Positions 1 to 6,187 of a stretch of DNA of 6,928 bases are shown one piece after another. The notes under the pieces are model-generated. The model saw only the letters and a list, made by a program, of their open reading frames with translations. It ran no database searches and was not told the DNA's origin. The translations under genes and the position numbers were made by a program. Numbering within the stretch: the first letter of the stretch is position 1; each line of letters begins with the position of its first letter. This stretch comes from Actinomycetes bacterium (GTDB taxonomy: Bacteria; Actinomycetota; Thermoleophilia; RBG-16-64-13): contig JAKAHF010000116.1 of assembly GCA_021815245.1 (NCBI GenBank), positions 1 through 6,928 on the forward strand. Reading direction: 5' to 3'.

Positions 1-1315
1 TGACGGCGAAGTCGGCTTTGCCCTGCTCCTTGAGCCATTCGGTGACCTTGACGATGGCCGCCGCCTTCGGCAGACCGTTGAAGTCGCCACTGTTGACCAG
101 CAGGCCGTCGCCGGTGTGGGCGGCGGTGAGGTTGCCGTCAGCGTCTTTGAGCTCGGCCGGGCTCTCGATGACTTCGATGACGGGCAGGTCGTACTTCTTG
201 GCGAAGGCGAAGTCGCGCTCGTCGTGTCCGGGCACGGCCATGATGGCGCCGGTGCCGTAGTCCATGAGCACGTAGTCGGCCACGAAGATGGGGATGTTGC
301 CCCCCGTGACCGGGTTGACCGCGTGGCGGCCGGTGAAGACGCCGGTCTTCTCCTTCTCGATGCTCGACCGCTCGATGGCCGAGGTGTTCATGGCCTTGGC
401 GACGTAGCGCTTGACCTCGGCCTCTTGGGGCGTGCCGCCCACCAACTCGTCGACGATGGGATGCTCGGGCGCGAGGATGAAGAACGTCGCGCCGAAGAGC
501 GTGTCGGGCCGCGTGGTAAACACGGTGACCTTGACGGGAGGCTCGGCCGCGCCGCCGCCCGCAACCGCACCTTCCGCCGGCGCGATCTCGAAGACCACGT
601 CGGCGCCGGTCGACTTGCCGATCCAGTTGCGCTGCATCGTGATGACCCGCTCGGGCCACTCTTCGAGTTTGTCGAAGTCCTGCAGCAGGCGCTCTGCGTA
701 GTCGGTGATGCGGAAGAACCACTGGCTCAGCTTCTTCGCCTCGACCACGCTGTCGCAGCGCTCGCAGGCGCCGTCGATGACCTGCTCGTTGGCGAGCACG
801 GTCGCGCACGACGGGCACCAGTTGACAGGCGCTTCCTTCTTGTAGGCGAGACCCTTCTTGTAGAACTGCAGGAAGAGCCACTGGGTCCACTTGTAGTACT
901 CGGGGCGAGAAGTGACGACCTCGCGGGTCCAGTCGATGGACACGCCCAGGCGGCGGAGTTGCCGGTTGATGGTCGAGATGGCCTCTTCGGTGAACTTGGC
1001 AGGTGGCTCCCCCGTCTTGATGGCCATGTTCTCGGAGTTGAGGCCGAAGGCGTCGTACCCCATGGGGTGCAGCACCCGCTGACCCTGGTGGCGCCGGAAA
1101 CGGGCGATGACGTCGCCCATGGTGTAGTTCTTGACGTGCCCCATGTGGGCGCTGCCCGACGGATAGGGAAACATCTCGAGCACGTAGGTGGCGTCGGCCC
1201 CCTTGCCGCCCGGATGCGTCCCCGGGGCCGGGTTGGCGATCACGAAGGTCTCCTGGTCGGCCCAGACCTTCTGCCACTTGGTTTCGATCAGCTCGGGATC
1301 GTATTTGGGAGCCAT
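1..1315 (-). CDS. leuS: Leucyl-tRNA synthetase, N-terminal part (C-terminus off the window)
   Basis: Cytoplasmic class I aminoacyl-tRNA synthetase that charges tRNA-Leu with leucine. I read 438 codons from ATG 1315-1313 without a stop, so the gene runs off the left edge; bacterial LeuRS is usually 800-900 aa. The HIGH-type signature is HMGH (residues 57-60), after EMFPYPSG. HPMGYDAFGL follows at 83-92. A zinc-ribbon-like CPSC (167-170) and CERC (184-187) pair lies in the expected insertion. The CP1 editing domain shows TTRPDTLFGATF (267-278) and MAVPGHDERDF (359-369), including the conserved editing-site aspartate region. The KMSKS loop and anticodon-binding domain lie outside the window. A Shine-Dalgarno AGGGGAAGGA (1330-1321) sits 5 nt before the ATG and fixes the start. 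Two small departures are visible: NSEN where most bacterial enzymes have PAEN, and a Gly/Ala/Pro-rich stretch at about 246-260 in the editing domain. Identification is very secure. Confidence 0.97.
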   Translation of the reverse strand, partial: MAPKYDPELIETKWQKVWADQETFVIANPAPGTHPGGKGADATYVLEMFPYPSGSAHMGHVKNYTMGDVIARFRRHQGQRVLHPMGYDAFGLNSENMAIKTGEPPAKFTEEAISTINRQLRRLGVSIDWTREVVTSRPEYYKWTQWLFLQFYKKGLAYKKEAPVNWCPSCATVLANEQVIDGACERCDSVVEAKKLSQWFFRITDYAERLLQDFDKLEEWPERVITMQRNWIGKSTGADVVFEIAPAEGAVAGGGAAEPPVKVTVFTTRPDTLFGATFFILAPEHPIVDELVGGTPQEAEVKRYVAKAMNTSAIERSSIEKEKTGVFTGRHAVNPVTGGNIPIFVADYVLMDYGTGAIMAVPGHDERDFAFAKKYDLPVIEVIESPAELKDADGNLTAAHTGDGLLVNSGDFNGLPKAAAIVKVTEWLKEQGKADFAV

Positions 1316-1346
1316 GCTCGTCCTTCCCCTCGTGCCCTATCCGCTG

Positions 1347-1458
1347 CAGCGTTGGCCGCGCAAGCCAACGCGTCTAAGCAACAGCCGCTTGCGCTGTTGC
1401 GACAGCGTCGGCCGCGCAAGCCAACGCGTCTAAGCAACAGCCGCTTGCGCTGTTGCGG
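1347..1458. repeat. Two tandem 56-bp units forming four hairpins in the leuS leader
   Basis: Unit 1 (1347-1402) and unit 2 (1403-1458) match at 54 of 56 positions, differing at 1353/1409 and 1402/1458. Each unit holds two hairpins of the same design, an 8-bp stem with a 7-nt loop. Hairpin A has arms 1349-1356 and 1364-1371; hairpin B has arms 1378-1385 and 1393-1400. In unit 2 the equivalents are 1405-1427, with one C:A mismatch, and 1434-1456, which is perfect. The A region contains GCGCAAGC and the B region its exact reverse complement GCTTGCGC, so the loops and adjacent stem bases could pair with each other or refold. A 10-bp palindrome CGCTGCAGCG (1342-1351) abuts unit 1. The array lies between the leuS promoter and its Shine-Dalgarno, so it would be transcribed as leuS 5' UTR. 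It could be a regulatory leader or a dispersed intergenic repeat that happened to land here. Confidence 0.9.
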
Positions 1459-1460
1459 CA

Positions 1461-1490
1461 ATTATTCCAGCCCCGCCGAATCCCTGCCAA
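1461..1490 (-). promoter_or_regulatory. Predicted leuS promoter (extended -10)
   Basis: Read on the minus strand, a -35 box TTGGCA (1490-1485, five of six consensus bases) is followed after 18 nt by AATAAT (1466-1461, five of six). TGG immediately precedes the -10, giving an extended -10 TGGAATAAT. The predicted start near 1454 would place essentially the whole hairpin array in the leuS leader. This is a sequence match only; no transcript data are available. Confidence 0.55.
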
Positions 1491-1516
1491 TCAAGGTGCC
1501 GCCTCCATAGCACCCG

Positions 1517-1774
1517 TCATGACTGCCAGGGCCACGAGTCCCTCTTCCGATCGTTGTCGCGAAAATCGCCCCGTCGCTTGCGTGCCCACGCCGCGACAAG
1601 ACCTGCCACCGTCAAGACGGCGAAGAGCACCGCAAGAAAGCCGAGCACTCCGAACGTAGCGACGGCGCCCAGGGCCGAACTGTCGGCATTGGCGACGGCG
1701 GGCAGGCTCACGAAGATCGCGACCGCCACACCCGCGGCCGCCGCACAATTGCGGAGCACCTTGGTGGTCTTCAT
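1517..1774 (-). CDS. Small exported single-pass membrane protein, function unknown
   Basis: I do not recognise this 85-aa protein. From ATG 1774-1772 it begins MKTTKVLRN, then a hydrophobic run to VANA at 27-30. That is a classic Sec signal peptide with a signal peptidase I AxA-type site after A30. The rest is one strongly hydrophobic segment (about 33-63), then a basic and charged tail beginning ARKRRGD, which suggests N-outside, C-inside topology and a mature protein of about 55 residues. An in-frame ATG at 1786 would add MGGS, but AGAAGGA abuts it with no spacer. The 1774 start has AAGGA 12 nt upstream or GGGAG nearby, and a more typical signal-peptide N-terminus. The gene is codirectional with leuS, with about 200 bp between them. 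The ordered signal peptide, helix and charged-tail layout makes chance coding unlikely, but no homologue is known to me. Confidence 0.62.
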   Translation of the reverse strand: MKTTKVLRNCAAAAGVAVAIFVSLPAVANADSSALGAVATFGVLGFLAVLFAVLTVAGLVAAWARKRRGDFRDNDRKRDSWPWQS

Positions 1775-1833
1775 ACTCCCGCCCATTCCTTCTATATCGT
1801 GCGGCCGAAGTGGCGCTTATTCCCCCGCTGTGC

Positions 1834-1860
1834 ATTATCGGCATCGACCCCCGCCAACAA
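1834..1860 (-). promoter_or_regulatory. Possible promoter for the small membrane-protein gene
   Basis: On the minus strand, TTGTTG (1860-1855, only the first three bases match consensus) is followed after 15 nt by GATAAT (1839-1834, five of six). The spacer is short and the -35 weak. It lies about 60 nt upstream of the small gene's start, a sensible distance. Treat it as tentative. Confidence 0.25.
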
Positions 1861-1906
1861 GACCCGGCCACTCGGTCTCGACGCGGAATTGCTGGGCTTC
1901 TTCCTG

Positions 1907-1945
1907 GGCCGGCGCCTCAAGCCGGCCGTCCGTTGTGCCGACAAC
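1907..1945. other. Two small inverted repeats upstream of the c-di-GMP protein gene
   Basis: A 7-bp stem (GGCCGGC 1907-1913 with GCCGGCC 1921-1927, 7-nt loop) is followed by a 5-bp stem (GTTGT 1932-1936 with ACAAC 1941-1945, 4-nt loop). They end just before the AGGAG near ATG 1953. They could be leader hairpins or a protein-binding site. In GC-rich DNA such short stems also arise by chance. I see no c-di-GMP riboswitch consensus here. Confidence 0.3.
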
Positions 1946-1952
1946 CAGGAGT

Positions 1953-4652
1953 ATGAACAGGGGCGCAATCTCCGGCATACGAGCACGCTTGAACCGACGT
2001 TTCGGCTGGGAGGACCGCGTCCCGCAAAGCGGTCAGGTGACTGACCTCGGCATCTCGACCCTGCTCATCGGTCGAATCGCGGCCATCATCTTCATAGTAT
2101 GCGGATTGCTCGGCCTTGTCGGCCTGCTTCTCCCCACGAGCGCGGGCGCCAACTACTACGGAGCGGTAGCCGCGAGTTGCACCGCGCTTTTCGCCGGCAT
2201 AGTGACTTCGTTCCTGCCCTGGCACAAGTGGCCGCGCTGGCACACCCACTGGCTCGTGCCCGCGGGATTCGCCCTGATAGCCCTCGGCATCAGCTACTAC
2301 GGCACCTACTCGTACGCCTTGGGGGCCATGTTCTGCATCTGTTTCACCGCGGTCGGTCTGGCTCACCGTCCGGGCACGTCGCTCCTCATATTGCCCTTGT
2401 TCGCGGCTGCGTACGCCGGTCCGCTCGCGGTGCAAACGGGCGACAGGTGGCTGGCGCTCAGCTTCGCCGCCTTCATCGGCGTGCTGTGCGTGATGGTCGC
2501 CGAGATCGTGGCCTGGATCACCTCGCGGCTTCACCGCAGTCAGATGGCGCTGATCAGTGCTCACGCGGCCGTGAACGACATCAGCGCCGACCTCACGTCG
2601 ATGGACGCTGTGGGACTGGCCAGGAACGCCGCCGCGCGTCTCTCGAAACTCTTCGACGTCCCCAATGTGGGCGTGTACACGCTGACGGACGAGGTTACTC
2701 TGACCTGCCTCGCCGCCATCTCTCACGGCGAGCCGCGGGATGACCTGCAGCCCGTCTGCTCCGACCTAACCGCCTGGGACACAGGCGCGGGCGCCGCCTC
2801 GGCGACAGAGGTGACGCTCCACGTCGATGGCCACACCGTGCTCGCGATCCCGCTGGTCGCCCGCAAGCGGATCGTCGGATTGGTCGAGGTGACCGAGAGA
2901 CGTCCGGGTAGAGCAATATCGTCCGCCCGGGCGGCCGACGCGCGTTCGGTGTGCCACCTCATCGCCCTCTCCATCCAGGACGCCGAGGCGCTCGCCGCCC
3001 AGGAGGCGCAGACCGCGCGGCTGGCCTCGATGCTCGAGTCGAGCCGGGCCGTCACCGGCGCAGACGACCTCGAGGACGCGCTCGCCATTGTCTCCCGCAG
3101 AGCGGCGGCGGCGCTTGGCGTCAGCGAATGCGTTGCCTATGAGTACATGCACGAGATCGACGCTGTCGTACCCCGGGCGATGTGGGAGGAGCAGCCCACA
3201 GGCTGGGACCGATTGGGCGACGTCATGCCCCTGGCCGGCCACCCCGCCGAGAAGAACGTTCTTCTGCATGGTCACCCCCTGCTCGAGAACGTGTCAGACC
3301 CCGACCTCGACGCCACGAGCCGCGAGACTCTGATCGTTTGGCACGAGAAGAGTTGTCTGACCGTGCCCATGCGTTCGGCCGACGGACCCATGGGGCTTCT
3401 GGTCTTTTGGGACCAGAAGCGCGAGCGGCATTATCCGCCCGAAGAGATGGCTCTCGCCGTCGGCCTCGCGGAGCTCGCGGGCGAAGCCGTGCGAAGAGCT
3501 CGACTCGTGCGCAGTCTCCAACGGCTGAGCGGCACCGACTCCCTGACGGGGCTGGCCAACCACCGCCAGATCCATGAGCTCCTCGGCCGCGAACAGGCTC
3601 GCGCCGAGCGTCATGGGCACACATTCAATCTCGTCATGCTCGACATCGACGGGTTCAAACTGCTGAACGACACCTACGGCCACCCCTGTGGCGACACGGC
3701 TCTGCGCCACATCGCCGCGATACTGCAGGCGAACGCCAGGGCGAGCGACGTTGTTGGTCGATATGCGGGCGACGAATTCGTGCTCATACTCTCCGAGACT
3801 TCCGCCGAAGAGGCGCACGCGGTCATTGAGAAGATGCGGACGGCCATCGTCGAGAAGCCCTTCATCACCCCTACCGGGGAGAAGATCCCTATTCACGCGA
3901 GCTTCGGCATCGCCACCTTCCCCGACGACGGGCACGGAGTCAACGAGCTGGTCGTCGCCGCCGACAGCAACCTGTATGTCTCCAAACGTCGAGGCGGCAA
4001 TGCTATTACCGGTGCCGGTCATCTCGACCCGACCGAGGGCGAAGAGAAGACCAGTTTCGGCATACTCGAGTCGATGGTGACGGCGGTCGACAACAAGGAC
4101 CGCTACACAAGGCGCCACAGCGAGCAGGTGACGGAGTTCGCCATGATGCTCGGCGCCGCTCTCGGACTCTCCGATAGCAGCCTGCGCACGCTGCGGGCTG
4201 GAGGATTGCTCCATGACGTCGGCAAGATCGGCATCCCCGACCGCATCCTGCGCAAACCAGGCCGGCTCACGCCCGAGGAGTGGGCCATCGTCAAAGGTCA
4301 TCCCTCCATGGGCGAGACCCTGATTCGCACCATGCCCGACCTTGGCGACATCCAAGCCCTCGTTGCCAGCCATCACGAATGCTTCGACGGCACGGGCTAT
4401 CCGCGCGGCTTGGCCGGCAGAGACATCCCCCTGCTGGCCCGCATCCTCACGGTGGCCGACAGCTACTCGGCGATGATCTCCGACCGGCCGTACCGCAAGG
4501 CTCTTTCACACAAGGACGCGGTCGTGGAGCTGCACAAGGGATCGGGGACGCACTTCGATCCGGCGCTCGTCACCACGTTCCTCCAGTGCCTCGACGGCCT
4601 GCGCGGCACCCCGGCGCCCGCGGGCGTCGAACAGGCTTCGCGCAGGCAGTAG
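1953..4652 (+). CDS. Membrane-bound GAF-GAF-GGDEF-HD-GYP protein (c-di-GMP synthesis and breakdown)
   Basis: Predicted bifunctional cyclic-di-GMP enzyme of 899 aa. About six hydrophobic helices (roughly 35-60, 67-88, 99-117, 120-138, 142-160, 166-190) form an N-terminal membrane sensor. Two GAF-like regions follow (about 212-345 and 362-508). The GGDEF domain (about 526-690) opens with DSLTGLAN (529-536), has the metal-binding LDIDGFK (D564), and carries the active-site variant AGDEF (605-609). An RxxD inhibitory site, RASD (596-599), lies exactly five residues upstream, so product feedback is likely. The HD-GYP domain (about 697-875) has HDVGKIGIPD (H754, D755), HHE (807-809) and DGTGYP (812-817), all canonical. 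Both activities look intact. The start is uncertain: ATG 1953 has AGGAG only 1 nt away, while GTG 2037 (871 aa) starts just before the first helix but has a weak Shine-Dalgarno. The open frame extends back to 1554, but that part is non-protein-like and overlaps the minus-strand gene. Confidence 0.93.
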   Translation: MNRGAISGIRARLNRRFGWEDRVPQSGQVTDLGISTLLIGRIAAIIFIVCGLLGLVGLLLPTSAGANYYGAVAASCTALFAGIVTSFLPWHKWPRWHTHWLVPAGFALIALGISYYGTYSYALGAMFCICFTAVGLAHRPGTSLLILPLFAAAYAGPLAVQTGDRWLALSFAAFIGVLCVMVAEIVAWITSRLHRSQMALISAHAAVNDISADLTSMDAVGLARNAAARLSKLFDVPNVGVYTLTDEVTLTCLAAISHGEPRDDLQPVCSDLTAWDTGAGAASATEVTLHVDGHTVLAIPLVARKRIVGLVEVTERRPGRAISSARAADARSVCHLIALSIQDAEALAAQEAQTARLASMLESSRAVTGADDLEDALAIVSRRAAAALGVSECVAYEYMHEIDAVVPRAMWEEQPTGWDRLGDVMPLAGHPAEKNVLLHGHPLLENVSDPDLDATSRETLIVWHEKSCLTVPMRSADGPMGLLVFWDQKRERHYPPEEMALAVGLAELAGEAVRRARLVRSLQRLSGTDSLTGLANHRQIHELLGREQARAERHGHTFNLVMLDIDGFKLLNDTYGHPCGDTALRHIAAILQANARASDVVGRYAGDEFVLILSETSAEEAHAVIEKMRTAIVEKPFITPTGEKIPIHASFGIATFPDDGHGVNELVVAADSNLYVSKRRGGNAITGAGHLDPTEGEEKTSFGILESMVTAVDNKDRYTRRHSEQVTEFAMMLGAALGLSDSSLRTLRAGGLLHDVGKIGIPDRILRKPGRLTPEEWAIVKGHPSMGETLIRTMPDLGDIQALVASHHECFDGTGYPRGLAGRDIPLLARILTVADSYSAMISDRPYRKALSHKDAVVELHKGSGTHFDPALVTTFLQCLDGLRGTPAPAGVEQASRRQ

Positions 4653-4683
4653 CAGGCTCGCCGCCGATGCGGTATGGTGCGCC

Positions 4684-4713
4684 TTGACAGGCTGTTCGAG
4701 GCCACCCTCACCG
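4684..4713 (+). promoter_or_regulatory. Candidate promoter of the tusA-nifS-nifU operon (-35 only convincing)
   Basis: A perfect TTGACA (4684-4689) lies 70 nt upstream of tusA in the 107-nt gap after the c-di-GMP gene. No good -10 is found at 16-19 nt (CTCACC or similar), so it may be recognised with an activator or by chance resemble a -35. A TATGGT at 4672-4677 is another possible -10, without a clear -35. A 5-bp hairpin (CGCTG 4716-4720, CAGCG 4726-4730) sits in the putative leader. Confidence 0.3.
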
Positions 4714-4759
4714 CCCGCTGCACTCCAGCGCGACGGCACCGACCGAGAAAGGCACTGGC

Positions 4760-4981
4760 ATGGCTGAATGCAAGGTAGATGTCTGCGGCAAGAACTGCCC
4801 GGCGCCGCTCGTGGAGTTCCGCAAAGCCGTGCGGCAGACCTCCCCCGGTGACATCATCGAGATCACCGGTACCCACCCCGAGTCCAAGAAAGAGATCCCG
4901 ATGGCCGTGAAGTCGCTCAAGCTCGAGCTTCTCGGCGTCGAGGAAGAAGGGGGCAAATGGACGATCAGAGTGCGACGTTGA
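4760..4981 (+). CDS. tusA: TusA/SirA-family sulfur carrier protein
   Basis: Small cytoplasmic sulfur-transfer protein of 73 aa, in the usual 70-80 aa size range. The family signature CPAP (CPxP, 13-16) is followed by LVEFRKAV at the start of the first helix. Cys13 is the expected persulfide-carrying residue; a second cysteine, Cys9, is close by. The C-terminal half shows the typical strand-helix-strand pattern ending WTIRVRR. The Shine-Dalgarno AAAGG (4748-4752) is 7 nt before the ATG. The last 25 nt overlap the nifS-like gene in another frame, a sign of translational coupling and joint function. In characterised systems TusA receives sulfur from a cysteine desulfurase and passes it to tRNA thiolation, molybdenum cofactor or dissimilatory sulfur pathways. 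Here its neighbours point to Fe-S assembly instead, which is inference. Confidence 0.9.
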   Translation: MAECKVDVCGKNCPAPLVEFRKAVRQTSPGDIIEITGTHPESKKEIPMAVKSLKLELLGVEEEGGKWTIRVRR

Positions 4982-6141
4982 CCGGCTATCTCGACAACGC
5001 CGCCGCCACGCGGCTCGACGAGCGTGTGTTGGAGGCTATGCGGCCCTACTTCTTCGAGACCTACGCGGTCGCGACCTCGGAGTTCGGCTACTCCATGGGC
5101 ATCGAAGCCCGCGAGGCACTCGACAGGTCCCGCGCCTCATTGGCCGCCCAACTCGGCGCCTCCGAAGACGACGAGTTCGTCTTCACCTCTGGTAGCACCG
5201 AGTCGAGCAACATGGCCGTCAAAGGCGTCGCCATGGCTCTGGCCGAGAAGAAGGGCAGGCACATAGTAACCTCGCGCCTCGAGGACTTCCCTGTGCTGAA
5301 CACAGTGCATGCCCTCGGCAAGATGGGCTTCACCGTCGCGCTCCTCGATGTCGACGCGCAGGGACTACTCGACCCCGCGGCCGTCGAAAAGGCCATCACG
5401 GCCGAAACGACGTTGGTGTCGGTGCAGCACGCCAACCAGGAGATCGGCACGGTGCAAGACATCGAGACCATCGCCGCGATCTGCCGCGACAAAGGCGTCG
5501 TCTTTCACACCGACGCCACTCATAGCTTCACCCGTCTGCCGCTCGACGTCGGCCGGGTGCCGGTAGACCTGGTCACCGTGTCGGCCCACACGATTCATGG
5601 CCCGAAAGCGACAGGCGGCCTGTATATCCGCAAAGACACCCCTCTGGCCAAATGGATGGACGGGGGCTTTCAGGAGTTCAACCGCCGGGCCGGAGTCGAA
5701 GACATTCCGGGGGCGGTCGGCTTCGCCACCGCCGCCGGCCTTGTGACCGACGAGGAGAACGTGAGACTCCGCCGCCTCCGCGACCTGCTGATGGACAAGG
5801 TCCTGCATACCATCCCCCACACGACGCTCAACGGCCACCCAAGCCGTCGTCTGCCCCAGAACGCGAACATCACCTTCCACTACGTGGAGGGCGAATCGAT
5901 CACCTTGCACCTCGACATGCGCGGCTTCTCGGTGAGCACCGGCTCGGCCTGTTTCAGCCGCTCGCTCGAAGCCAGCCACGTCATCATGGGCATCGGCGGC
6001 GATCACGAGCGGGCGCACGGCTCGGTGCGGTTCACCTTCGGCCGCTACAACACGCAGGCTGACGTCGACGCGGTCGTCGAAGCCGTTGCCGAAGTAGTCT
6101 CCGATCTGCGGGCGATCAGCCCGCTCGCCCCCAAGGACTGA
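4957..6141 (+). CDS. nifS: NifS/IscS-like protein lacking the PLP-binding lysine
   Basis: Class V aminotransferase-fold protein of 394 aa, the normal length of a group I cysteine desulfurase, and clearly alignable end to end. Family landmarks are YLDNAAAT (11-18), FTSGSTESSNMAVKG (76-90), VSVQHANQEIGTVQDI (154-169), the PLP-N1 aspartate in HTDATHS (D186), RAGVEDIPG, and GSACFS with the persulfide cysteine C332. The lysine that binds PLP in the SAHKxxGPKG motif is Thr212 here (SAHTIHGPK, 209-217). The stacking histidine of the TEHKAV motif is Asp110 (RLEDFPV), and the glutamine of DATQS is His189. The N-P-x-S-x-x-H segment is also altered (37-48). Classical PLP-dependent desulfurase activity is therefore doubtful. 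From memory, an Archaeoglobus fulgidus IscS with Asp replacing this lysine is a known precedent. AAGG (4947-4950), 6 nt upstream, supports ATG 4957, inside the end of tusA. It likely acts as a NifU partner or sulfur relay. Confidence 0.92.
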   Translation: MDDQSATLTGYLDNAAATRLDERVLEAMRPYFFETYAVATSEFGYSMGIEAREALDRSRASLAAQLGASEDDEFVFTSGSTESSNMAVKGVAMALAEKKGRHIVTSRLEDFPVLNTVHALGKMGFTVALLDVDAQGLLDPAAVEKAITAETTLVSVQHANQEIGTVQDIETIAAICRDKGVVFHTDATHSFTRLPLDVGRVPVDLVTVSAHTIHGPKATGGLYIRKDTPLAKWMDGGFQEFNRRAGVEDIPGAVGFATAAGLVTDEENVRLRRLRDLLMDKVLHTIPHTTLNGHPSRRLPQNANITFHYVEGESITLHLDMRGFSVSTGSACFSRSLEASHVIMGIGGDHERAHGSVRFTFGRYNTQADVDAVVEAVAEVVSDLRAISPLAPKD

Positions 6142-6187
6142 CCGGCGGCCCTCACCATGGACCGCGCCACATAAGGAGGAGATTCAC

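Noticed and set aside
1432..1440. Three consecutive leucine codons (CTG TTG CTT) on the leuS strand, repeated at 1376-1384, suggesting a leader-peptide attenuator
   Set aside because: The frame has no start codon after the predicted transcription start; the only TTG lies at the promoter -10 edge. The codons come from the repeat itself (hairpin B stem and the adjoining spacer).
1347..1458. CRISPR array
   Set aside because: There are only two units placed directly end to end with no variable spacers; the internal hairpins are part of the repeat.
1316..1500. T-box riboswitch upstream of leuS
   Set aside because: No T-box sequence (AGGGTGG...ACCGCG type) or recognisable specifier stem is present on the leuS strand; the hairpins are uniform tandem copies.
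116..1510. Long plus-strand open frame (464 codons) opposite leuS and through the hairpin array
   Set aside because: It is antisense to an unmistakable leuS reading frame, is rich in Gly/Arg/Val/Asp as expected for a GC-rich shadow frame, has no recognisable domain, and translates repeat DNA at its end.
1554..1952. N-terminal 133-codon extension of the c-di-GMP protein
   Set aside because: The translated stretch is low-complexity Arg/Ala/Pro/Ser, overlaps the better-supported minus-strand membrane protein and the intergenic region, and precedes the expected membrane domain with no domain signal of its own.
5605..5607. K217 of the NifS-like protein as a substitute PLP lysine
   Set aside because: It matches the second, structurally conserved lysine of the GPKG motif in ordinary desulfurases, five residues after the Schiff-base position, so by family alignment it is not the PLP-binding residue.
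5560..5620. Sequencing error or frameshift explaining the lost lysine
   Set aside because: The frame stays open and alignable on both sides, and other PLP-pocket residues far away (D110, H189) are also changed, so a single-base error is an unlikely full explanation.
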